64,000 nucleotides of DNA from Eledone cirrhosa. Lineage: Eukaryota > Mollusca > Cephalopoda > Octopoda > Eledonidae. Below the pieces are notes generated by a model, which worked only from the letters and a program-made list of their open reading frames with translations, ran no database searches and was not told the DNA's origin. Shown piece after piece: positions 12,175-21,984 of the stretch. The number at the start of each line of letters is the position of its first letter. Within the stretch, counting starts at the first letter, position 1. Where the stretch lies: positions 26,740,108-26,804,107 of the forward strand of contig OZ024744.1 of the NCBI GenBank assembly GCA_964016885.1, read 5' to 3'. A program made the translations under genes and the position numbers.

Positions 12175-13854
12175 TTATAAATCCTCCTGGTGAGTGCTTG
12201 TCGGAAATCTCCGATGTCTTTGGGAAATTTTTGTTTTAGTGTCGTGTTCGTTTTCTGTGTGATGCGAGTGATTTGTATGTGTGGAAGTGGTGTTAACTTT
12301 TGGGTTGTTGTGTTGTCTTTTTTTGTGTTGCATGTAGTGTAATAATTGGTTGTTGTTCAAATTTAATGCTGTGTAGTGTGTATCGTTTTGGTTGTTTTGT
12401 TTTGTTTGCGTTTGTTGTGGGTTTGTTTCTGTTGCGCTTTTTAGTGACATTTGTGGCGTTGGTGATGGTGGTGTTGGGGTTAATGATGGTAATGGTGTTG
12501 GTGTTTGTGGTGATGGGGTTGGTGATGCTGGTGGGGATAGTGGCATAGCTGTCCTAACTTTTTTGTTTGATAGTTTATTTGTTTCCCTCTGTATTTTGTT
12601 TTTGGAGGGGGAAGGAAGAGGACTTTTTCTTTTTTCTTTTTTTTTCTTTTTTTTCTTTTTTTTTCTTTTTTTTCTTTTTTTTTCTTTTTTTTCTTTTTTT
12701 TTCTTTTTTTCTTCTTTTTTTTCTTTTTTTCTTTTTTCCTGATACCGTTTCCCACTCCTCCTCGTCACAATCTGTCTCCAGTTGCGATAAGTCGGGGAGT
12801 GGAAAATCCTCCACAGGCGTTGGTTTTGGTTGTGACGTGGTGGATGCTGTAGGCGCTAGTGCTAGTTCTGGCGCGTTGGGTGGAGGTGGTGTTGGTTTTT
12901 CTACTGTTGCTGGGGTTGTTGCTGTTACAGTTGCTTCTGTTGTTGCTGCTACAGTTGTTGCTGCCATTTCTGCTGCTGGTGGTATTGATAGTTGAGTCAC
13001 TGGGGTGGGTAAGAGAGGTGGCCTCAACTTGTAGCCTGAGGGCAGAAAGCCCTTAGGTGGGTTCCTTCAGCGCAAACGACACACCTAGACCTCTGCGCTC
13101 GACGATTACGGTGAGGTCGCTGCCGTCAGTGAGGTCTATTACCTCTGGGTTCTCCTCAATGCTTTTTTGGTCCGCTTGGTCCAGGAGCTCCATCCCAGAT
13201 CCGGACCAGTTCTCCTGTTTTCTTTCGCTATTTCGATTATCTTGGTGTTGGCCTCGATGCCGGTGAGGACGGCAGCCATTAGCCAGGGAATTTCGATGAC
13301 CGGTGGAAAGTGGGTCACCCTGATCTTCACGAGTCTCTGGCCACAAAAGCTTGGGAGGAGTGTGAAGTCGTCACTTCTTAATGGGATCATGTAGTGTTCT
13401 TTGGCCTCATGTGGTGTTCCAAACAACACGTCCACGGTTCCATATTTCTGCCCACGTCTGATTTGGGTTTTTTTGCCCACACATGTTCGAAAGTTTTTGG
13501 ATTTGGGACTCGGATGCCCGTTCCACTCGGCGCGATTTAATGTTAGTCGTCCGATAAGACACGGTGCATAGGCGCTGATACTCCATTTTATTAGGTGGGG
13601 GCGGGTGTGAGGCTGACCCTGTACCCATCTTTCTTTACCATTCTCTTGGCTTCATCTAATTACTCCTGAGTTACCTGCATTGCTTTGCACTTTTTTGCTA
13701 CTCTGGCAAAAGACAGGGTGGTTTTCTTATTCTCATTTTTGTTGTTGCTGTTGTTGTTATCGTTATTTTTGTTATTGTTATTTTTAGTTTCAGTTGTGGT
13801 GGTGGTGGCGTCAGTGGTGTTCGGTGTGGAAGAGTCCATTCTGAATGAATCCAT
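12175..13854 (-). pseudogene. Tx1-like ORF1 (nucleic-acid-binding protein), copy A
   Basis: ORF1 precedes ORF2 on the minus strand. A start at 13854 (MDSFRMDS) is likely. The N-terminus is rich in Asn and Thr. The middle contains blocks shared with copies C, D and E, including VTHFPPVIEIPWLMAAVL, an RRM-like or ZCCHC3-like core. A Pro-rich segment with LPDLSQLETDCDEEEWETV follows, then a Lys-rich tract enlarged by a microsatellite and a Pro/Thr-rich end. The stop is TAA at 12175-12177. The CCHC knuckle seen in copy E (CVVCGEGTHLKAFC) is disrupted here. At least three frameshifts occur. The family role is RNA binding in the retrotransposition complex. Confidence 0.75.
12629..12738. repeat. (TTTTTTTTC)n expansion inside ORF1
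   Basis: About a dozen units of eight T and one C, with some five- to seven-T variants. On the coding (minus) strand this lengthens the Lys/Glu-rich linker of ORF1. Copy E has only four irregular units at 31848-31888, so the tract expanded after insertion of copy A. Confidence 0.9.
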
Positions 13855-14231
13855 TGCGATGTAACGAGATAATTTATTTTTTTTATTTTGTTTCTGTTGT
13901 CGCTGTGGTGGTGGTGGGGTTGGCAGCTTCAACACCTGCAGTCATTGGTAATGGCGGGAAATGAATGTCTGCATGAGACAAATTTAAATTATTGCTACTG
14001 CTTATATTTTTAGTGTTGGCAAACGTAGTAATATTGACAATGGTGGTGAAATTTTTTTTTGTTTGATAATTATAAAAGTTTAAATTTTTTGAGTGTACTT
14101 TTCCGAACGCAAATTTTGTGACGTTATAAATAGTTAACAACAAAAATTTTCCATAAATGGCAATTTCAAACAGACGAAGACAACAAACCTTTGCGGAGCT
14201 CACAATGATACGATTTCCTACGTATGTCAGC
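13855..14231 (-). other. 5' UTR of Tx1-like copy A
   Basis: Non-coding leader that matches the 5' UTR of copy E in blocks such as TTGAGTGT, CTTTTCCATAA and GGCAATTT. It ends at the AATAAT junction with copy B. Internal promoters are expected in this family, but no promoter motif was identified. Confidence 0.6.
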
Positions 14232-14237
14232 AATAAT

Positions 14238-15701
14238 GGTTTCTTTATTAACCACAAGGGTTTACATAAAGTAGACATTAAGGACAGTGCAGGACAATAC
14301 AGGACGGTACTAATGGGCATTGCTGCATGTAAAAAACAAAAACAGAGGATGTAACAAAAAATAACAATGAAAAATTCCCCAATAGGGGGTAGACTTCGGA
14401 GGAACATTTGTAGAGAAAGCCCAGTAAAAGGCCACAGTGACCCTGACCACCAAGGCAAGTGCCCTCTCCCAGTTTTCCACCATTAATTTACATATACGTA
14501 CTCAGAGTAGGCCCATTCACTCGGGCCATTCTTGCTTCTCTCACCCATCTTTCAACAAAATGCTGGGAAGAGAGCACTTCCCTCTCTACTCTGATTTTCC
14601 TTTTCAAATGAAATTTGAAAAAGTTAATCAGGGCATCACCGAAGAGGCAAGTGCTCGTCTTCAGCCCTTTGAAACGTGTCCACCATACTATCTTTTTCGC
14701 CATGGCCACCAGACAGATAAAACTGCCTGCCCTTCCCGGCTAAAGGAAGAGGGCGGAGCAATCCTCACGATAGACTCAGATGGTAGCCGGATCCGTCCTA
14801 CACGCGACAGCAGGTGTTCGACATAAACCCACAAGTCAGCAATTTTCGGACACTGGACAAGTGCGTGCAGGACGGTTTCGTCGCCCTGCGCGCATCACGG
14901 ACATGCCCGTTGACGGCACCTCCACTAATCCTCTATAGAACGCCAAGGTGGAGTTTCCACCGATCACATTGCCCGATTGGTCGAGGGCTGTGAGCGCCTG
15001 AAGACATTCCAGTCTCCAAGCGCTCCATCTCGGTCTTCGCTTGACCCAGGACTGCAGCTCCGTCAAGGAGACGAGCTGGGGAAAGACGTGACTAGCAAAC
15101 GGCGACCACACCTGATCACCGTCGAGGAAGAGGTAGAGATGTCGTAGCCTGAGCGCGTGTCTGCGCATCATCAGCCACAGCATGCCCAGCCCTGCACGTA
15201 GCGAGTGTTGACAGCAGATGGACCACCTGACCATCGGAGCGCGTCCCTTCCACAAAAAGCGAAAGTGCAAACGCTCCAGCGCAGTCAGGCGGGGCTTAGG
15301 ACAAGGTACGACGGTCAGGCGGTTGTAGATGACGGACGCGATATATGCGTTAGCCACCTCCGCTCGACCTTTCAGGGATAGTTTCCTCTCCGCCCATTTC
15401 TGGGTGAGAGAAGCCACCCTGCTCGTCACCGGTCCGTCCGTCCAGCGTCCGACGACGTTGTTGGACGGCATGGACCTGCAGGCCGACAGACTTTTCCTGG
15501 TTGATCATTGCTCCTGTCACCGCTTCGTATTCTCTTAGTGTAGTGCCGATCGCCTCGATGTGTTTGGCGTTCGACACCACTACGGTGACATCGTCCGCAT
15601 ATGCTTACACGGATCTTCCGCATCCTAGTTCGCGCGGCGTCCTCCTCAACGTCTCCAGTTTGTGCCGTAATGGCTCGAGAGTCAAAACGTACAAGAGGGA
15701 C
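14238..15701 (-). pseudogene. Tx1-like LINE copy B, 5'-truncated, ORF2 3' part only
   Basis: This minus-strand copy of the A/E subfamily has its 3' end joined to the 5' end of copy A through only six bases, AATAAT. Coding homology runs from the stop at 14488 to the truncation at 15701, inside the RT. It ends just upstream (in element sense) of the catalytic box, which is frameshifted near 15605. Three internal deletions are visible by comparison with copies A and E, near 14914, 15430 and 15479. Each has a short microhomology at its junction. The copy encodes only pieces of thumb, knuckle region and C-terminus. Confidence 0.85.
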
Positions 15702-15969
15702 ATAATGATTACTTTATTGGCCACAGGACGGTACAGGACGGTACGATGTGGGTTTTGAGCGTGTAAATATTTTTATTATTTATATAAGAAAAGAAAAAAG
15801 ACATAGAAACATATATATATAAACAATAAAAATGAAAATTGAAACAAGGAAAAATTCCCCAATAGAGGGGAAACTTCCGAGGGTTACTCGTGGCGAAAAC
15901 CACACAAAAGACCACGGCCACCCTGACCACCAGGGCGAGCGCCCTCTCTCAATTTTTCCATCTCTCAAA

Positions 15970-18900
15970 CTACAGAAGTATATTCAGAGCGGTCCATTTC
16001 ACTCGGACCATTCTCGCTACATTCACCCACCTTTCAACAAACTTGCTAGAAGGCAGCACTTGCCTCTCCACCCTGATTTTCCTCTTCAAGTGAAACTTGA
16101 AAGTGTTAAATAGGGATTCGCCGAAGAAGAAAGTCTCTGTCTTTAACCCTTTCAACCTTGTCCACCACACAATCTCTTTCGCCATGTCACCAGGCAGATG
16201 AAAACCGCCTGCCCTTCCCCCGTCGAAGGAAGACGGCGAGACCATCTGCACAATGATAACCGGATCAGTCCTACACGCGACAGCAACTGTTCGACATAGT
16301 TCCACAAGTCAGCAATGCTCGGGCACTGAACGAGTGCGTACACGACGGTTTCGTCGCTCTGCGCGCATCTCTGGCAGCCTAGGCTGATGGCACTTCCGTG
16401 CCTGTAGAGCTTATCTCGAACCGGCAGCGCTCCCCTGTAGCACTGCCAGACCAGGGATTTCTGGAAGTTATCCATAGGTCCCGGACTGAAAGTTCTCCGG
16501 AAGAGAGCAAACAGCTGATCTTCTTCGACGCCCAGGATCTCACCGAGAACGTCGTCGTTATTCCCCTCAACTAGTCCTCTATAGAACGCTGAGGTGGATG
16601 TTCCACCGATACTAGTGCCCAGCTGGCAGAGGGCAGTGAGCACCTGGAGACATTCCAGTTTCCAAGCGCTATCCCTCGGTCTTTTCATGACCCAGGACTG
16701 CAGCTCCGTCAAGGAGACGAGCTGTGGGAAAACGTGCCTGGCGAACGGCCACAACACCTGTTCAGCATCAAGGAAGCACCAGAGATGTCACAGCCTCAGC
16801 GCATGCTTGCGCATCATCAGCCATGGCATGCCCAGTCCTCCACGCAACGGGTGTTGACAGCAGATGGATCGTCTGAGTATGGGAGCGCGTTCCTTCCACA
16901 AAAAGCGGAAGAGGAGGCGCTCCATTTTGGTGAGAGTTGGGCTGGATCAAGCGACGACGGTGAGGCGGTAGCAGATGACGGATGCGACCTACGCATTCGC
17001 CACCTCCACCCAGCCTTTCAGGGACAGCTTCCTCTCGGCCCATTTCTGGGTAAAGGAGGCCACCTTGCTCGTCACCTCGTTCCAGTTTTTTTCCATCTGG
17101 AGGTCCGTTCCGAACCAGACCCCGAGCAATTTAACCGGTCCGTCTGTCCAACGTCCCACGACGCCTTCGGACGGCATGGACGTGTCTCTCCAGGTGCCGA
17201 GCTGCAAGCCCACCGACTTTTCCTTGTTTATCTTTGCTCCTGTCACGGTTTCGTATTTCTTGAGAGCGGTGCCGAGCATGTGGACGTGTCTGGTGCTCGA
17301 CACCACCACGGTAACGTCGTCGGCGGAAGCCGACTCGGATTTCTCGCATCCTAGTTCGCGTGGTAGGCCCCTCATCGCCCCCAGTTTGTGCAGTAACGGC
17401 TCGACAGCCAATACGTACAAGAGGGACGAGAGGGACAACCCTGGCGGACCGAGCGCATGATGCTGAACGGCTGCGACAGGTGACCGTTCACCCACACACC
17501 TGAGCACATGTCGCTGTACATTGCTGTGATCCAACCCCTGAAAACGGGCCCGAAACCGGCTGCCTCGAGGACCGCAGCCAAGTACCGATGGTCGACCCTA
17601 TCGAATACTTTGCTTTATCCAAATTGATCAGGGCCCCACCCGTGCCAGGTTCTTTAACCACTCTGTCTATGATGTATCGCATGAGGTGGAGATTGTCGTG
17701 TATGGATCTATCCGGAATGGCGCATATCTGCGCCTCTCCCACCAGACCCTTGACGACAAGTGCCAACCTCGTTGCTAACAACTTGGCCAAAATCTTGAAC
17801 TTTGCGTTTAGCAGGGTTATGGGCCTGAAATTATCGATAACATCCCCCTTGTTTGGGTCTTTTCTCAGCAGCGCCACTGCTCCCCGGCTCACAAAACTGT
17901 GAATGCTCCGGTTCTGCTGCCAGTTGCAGTAGACGTCTGCCAAGAGGTCACCGAACAAGTCTGGCATAAATGCATAAAGCTCGTAGGGCAGACCATCCAA
18001 ACCTGGCGATTTACCCCTCGCAGTTAGCCATCGCTTCCCGTATTTCACCGGCTGTTATTGGCTTTTCGCAACACTGTGCTGCGGTCGTCGAGAGCCGAGG
18101 CACTCCGTCGAGGTATGCACTGAAGTCCATGCCCCGATCCTGGCCGCCGCTGCTCCCGAACAGTTCAGCAAAGTGCTGTTGAAAAGCTTCATACATCTGC
18201 TCAGGTTCTAGCAACACGCACCCGTTTTGGTCAGCCAAAGAGCGAATTTTGGCTTTGTTGCCACGTCGCGCCTCTGCCACCCAGTCCCATTGGACGGCTT
18301 TTGTCCCCTTGTGTTTCAGAGCACGAGCTCTAGCTCTAACAACGGAGCCTTCGTGTTTTGCGTTGAAGAATTGGTCGTGTGCCAATCTCGCCGCAACCAC
18401 GTCGGTTGCGATGTTGTCCTAAACGCCTCTTCTAGCTTTCTAACTAGCTCTCCTTCTACTCTATTTTCCTCTATCACTACTCCTTTGCTAAACCTAATCG
18501 ACTCTACTTTAATTGCCCTTTTCAGGGCAAACCACCGCCTGTTGTTGACGTCCGCTCCCATCAACGCCTGCTTAACTAATATGCTAATCCGGTCTCTGCA
18601 GGCTTTGCGCGCCGGGAAAGACGCGTTCAGCTTCCAGTAACCGGGCCCTTGTCTATGAAGTCTGTCGATGTCGATCTCACAGATCACAAATGTCTGGTCT
18701 GTGTAGTCGACTATTTTAAATTGTGGACAACTTATACTAGCCTTATCTAGTTCTCTGCAGAATACCCTATCCAGATACGATCTGGATGACCCGATGCGGT
18801 TTGTCCATGTCCACATTGGCACATTCGGGTGATCCAGTCAATACCTGTCAGACAGTTCAAAACGTCTGAGCAGGTTGTTGAGGCTCTTGCACCCTCCTTC

Positions 18901-19374
18901 CCTATCCACTAGCCCCACACTATCCCAGCGTGCATCCAAGATACTGTTCCAGTCGCCCACTAACACTAAAGAGCGGAACGTTCCAAGAAGGGTCTCTAGA
19001 CGTCTGAAGAAATCTGGCCGTCCTTCCCCTGATGGGGCGTAGGCGGCTACTAGCCTGAAAGAATTGCCTTCTCTGCCGGTCACGTCCAGCACCACCGGCT
19101 TACCTGCTGAGTCTAGGAATATGGCCCATATGGCGAGTTCCAAGCCTCTCCGAAAAAGGACGGCAACCCCTCTACCCGATCCTGGACGGCTGGCAGATGC
19201 GTATACATCGTAGCCGCCGAAGATCGGTTCGAAGGTTTGTGCTTCGGAGATTCTGGTTTCACTGATGGCCACGACATCTATGTTTAGTGACCTGAGGTCG
19301 TTGAGCCTGTGACCCTGCTTCCAAGATGACAGCAGGCCACGAGCATTTATACTGCCTATTCTGAGTACGGCCAT
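15970..19374 (-). pseudogene. Tx1-like ORF2, copy C
   Basis: The start codon at 19374 opens MAVLRIGSINARGLL. The endonuclease is open to a TGA at 18838-18840, in the context SDRY-stop-LDHPNV, and the same stop is present in copy F. RT blocks continue in several frames, with small indels near 18415, 18025 and 17440. The catalytic box reads SADD instead of YADD near 17318, a Tyr-to-Ser change in a residue conserved in RTs. The C-terminal knuckle reads CQRCAQSDETVVYALVQC, so the His ligand is Tyr. The copy is non-functional. Confidence 0.85.
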
Positions 19375-19675
19375 GTTGGATGAGAAACGGGGCAAGTGAG
19401 AAAGGGTCACTTACCTTGATCGTGTGATGAAGGGATAGTAGAACCGTCCCTTTGGCTGGTCATGGGTGTTTCCAAGAGGATGTCAGTGTATATCCTCTTG
19501 GTAACCGACCCTGTGAAGTCTCCAACTGCGTTGGGGTGTTTTTGTTTTAAAGGTTTGTACTGTTCTATTGAGATTTCAATGTTGCTTATGTTTGTCGGGA
19601 GAGTTCTTGGTGTTGGTGGGGTGTAGTAGTTTTTTTTTCTGTAATGTCTGTGTGCTGCTTTATATATTGTATGAG

Positions 19676-21438
19676 TTATTTTTTTACCATGTTTATGGCT
19701 GTGTACTTTTTTGGAGGAGGGGTGATTTTGTTGCTGTTTTCTTCTTGTTGCTGTTTGGTGTGTGTGTCTTGTTGTGTTTGCGTTGTTGGTGTTTGTGGTG
19801 GTGATGGTGGTGGTGTTGCTGCAAGTTTCCTTGCTGCCTTTACCCCTCTTTGTATGCCTTCGCTTTTGGAGGGTGAATCTAAGGGTTTTTTCTTTTTTGT
19901 TTTTTGTGGCAGACCGTTTTCCACTTCACTCCCGCCTCAAGCTCCATGTCGGATTCTGTGGCGTCTGGGAGGGGTATGTGCTCCATGGCTGTTGGTGGTG
20001 GTAGTGGAGCCATCTTCGGCAATTTTGTTGCTGGTGTAGCTACTTCAAATGTAGCTATTGGTGTTACCGCCACTGATGCTGCTGCTTTAGTTGTCAGTGG
20101 CCTTAGTACGGGTGCCACGGACGTTGCCCTCCTATTCACCGTGGAAGGGGCTTCTGCCTTTGTTGCCTGCCCTGCTCTTGGTAGCAGCGGACCAGTAATT
20201 GGAAGGAGAGGGGCCTTCTTCTTCGCTGTCTTCTGCGGTCAAAAGTCCCTGAGGTGACCCTTCGACCCATAGAGATAACATTTTGGCCGTCTTCCTTCTA
20301 CGCCTATAGGGAGTTGGAGTCCTTCCTCGATGTCTATGATATCGGGGATAGCGTCGATACATTTGCATGCCTATACCTGACCAGTTCTCTCTCCCTATTT
20401 TCTCTACTTGCCGCATGGTCGTTCTGTCCTCAATTCCAGCAAGGACAGACGCGTCCAGGCAAGGTATGGGCACGTCGGGTGGGACCTGGGTCACTTTGAC
20501 CCTCACAATTTTCTGCCCGCAGTAGGAGGGTACCAGCACTATCTCCTCACTCTTTAGTGTTTCCAAAGAGTGAGATTTTGCTTCCTGGGGAGGGAGGGCG
20601 AAAAATACGTCTACTGTGGCATAATTTCCGCCTCGGTTGTTGTGCGTTTTGCGTGCCCATGCGCACCCCAAGGCCTTTTGTATTTGAGCCTCCGTGGCTC
20701 TCTGCACCCGATGTGAGATTTTGCTTACCGTGCGGTAAGTTACCGTCCGTAGCTGCTGGTCCTTGAAAAAACCGGGTGGAGGTTTCAGGGAGACTCCATT
20801 GGCGCTTCTTGTCACCATGGCCCTTGCGTCTGCCATCTCCTCCTCTGTGACTAATACTGTCTCGATATTTCGAGCGACACCTGCAAAAGAAGTGGTCCCT
20901 TTTTCAGCAGCACCACTATTGCTGCCGCTACTGGTCTTACTGGTGGTGCTGAGGTCGTTATTACAGGTATCGGTGTCATTGTTGTTCTTTTCGTTGGTAC
21001 AGTTGTTGGTGTTGTTGTTGTTTTCGTTGATACTGTTGCTGTTGTTACTGTTATTGCGGCTGTTGTTATTATTGTTGTTTTTTTTATACTGTTCCTACAA
21101 TTATTTTTGTTGTGGCTGTTGTTATTGTCATTGTTATTGTCGTTCACGACCTTACCGCTGTTATTTTTGTTATTGTCGTTCTCGACTTTACCGCTGTTAT
21201 TTTTGTTGTTGCTGTTGTTATTGATGGTGTTGTTGTTGGTGTTGTTGTTGGTGTTATTGTTGGTGTGGTTTGTGTTAGAAATATTTGGTAATTTTAACTC
21301 TGTAACAATCTTCTTTTCCTTTGTAATATTTTCGTTTATATTTACCTCCGCTGGAACGCTGTCTTGTTGACATGCTGATAAAGTATCCCTCTCTCTGTGT
21401 TGTCTGACAGCGCTCTCTCTCTTTCTTGTGTTATCCAT
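19676..21438 (-). pseudogene. Tx1-like ORF1, copy C
   Basis: A start at 21438 gives MDNTRKRESAVRQHRER. The N-terminal third is Asn/Thr-rich low complexity. A frameshift near 20860 separates it from a conserved central block (20132-20836) containing YATVDVFFALPPQEAK and VKVTQVPPDVPIPCLDA, shared with copies A, E and F. The region where the CCHC knuckle should lie is read in another frame after about 20280. The Pro/Thr/Lys-rich end stops at 19676. It probably encoded the RNA-binding partner of ORF2. Confidence 0.75.
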
Positions 21439-21624
21439 GTTGAAATTTTTCCAAAAAATATTTTTACACAAATACGACACCCGTAAAGTCGTGCCGCATT
21501 ATTTAGGAGTGAACCTCTGTATTAGGTGGATCACTTCTTCTAAATTTTATCAAATTCAAAACTTGAATAAAAGGTTTAGAGCGGTTGAAAACGAGGTAAA
21601 ACGTTGAAAAAAACTGGAGGTTTT

Positions 21625-21702
21625 GGCACAAGGCGAGCAATTATTCCAGTAAATTACTGGTACTTTATTTTATCGACACCGTAAGGATGAAAGGCAAAGT
21701 TA
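21625..21702 (-). repeat. tRNA-derived SINE, 3' fragment
   Basis: Read on the minus strand this matches the body and tail of the longer SINE at 31422-31590: AACTTTGCCTTTCATCCTTA, AAAGTACCAGTAA and TTGCTCGCCTTGTGCC. The tRNA-related half is missing. The fragment ends against a (TAA)n tract. The body resembles SINEs that are abundant in cephalopods (recalled, not searched). Confidence 0.75.
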
Positions 21703-21716
21703 ATAATAATAATAAT
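21701..21716. repeat. (TAA)n junction between copy C side and Tx1 copy D
   Basis: Five TAA units at the 3' end of copy D. Confidence 0.9.
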
Positions 21717-21984
21717 GATTTCATTTATTGGCCACAAGGGCCGACATATAGGGGACAATACAAAAGACTGGATTTTACAATACAAAAGACTGGATTTTAC
21801 AGAAAAATCGAGTAAACAATATGAATAACAATAACAAAGTAACAAGAAAAATACAACAAGAAAAATTCCCCAATAGAGGGGATGACCACCCAGGGTTCGC
21901 TCAGGTACCCCACCAATCCTGAACGACCCGACGCTTCGAGAGCACCCTGGAAGGGTACCCCCACTGCTTCTCAAATTTACCTAC

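Larger units (their letters stand above)
8924..14231 (-). mobile_element. Tx1-like LINE copy A, both ends present
   Basis: A minus-strand element with both termini. The 3' end (left) carries the family signature TTTATTAACCACAAGGG next to (TAA)n. The 5' end (right) matches copy E through ACGATTTCCTACG and stops at AATAAT (14232-14237). The layout is 5' UTR, ORF1 (12175-13854), spacer, ORF2 (9171-12064) and 3' UTR. Internal deletions make it about 0.6 kb shorter than copy E. Ends coinciding with copy E indicate a full-length insertion into a TAA tract. Confidence 0.85.
15707..21624 (-). mobile_element. Tx1-like LINE copy C (subfamily with TTATTGGCCACA end)
   Basis: The 3' end at the left carries CTTTATTGGCCACA next to ATAAT (15702-15706). 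The copy contains 3' UTR, ORF2, spacer, ORF1 and a 5' UTR reaching a SINE fragment at 21625. It is closely similar to copy F (46633-50222) over the endonuclease and ORF1, and more distant from copies A, B and E. It is 5.9 kb long and probably close to full length, although the exact 5' end is uncertain because of the SINE remnant. Confidence 0.8.
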
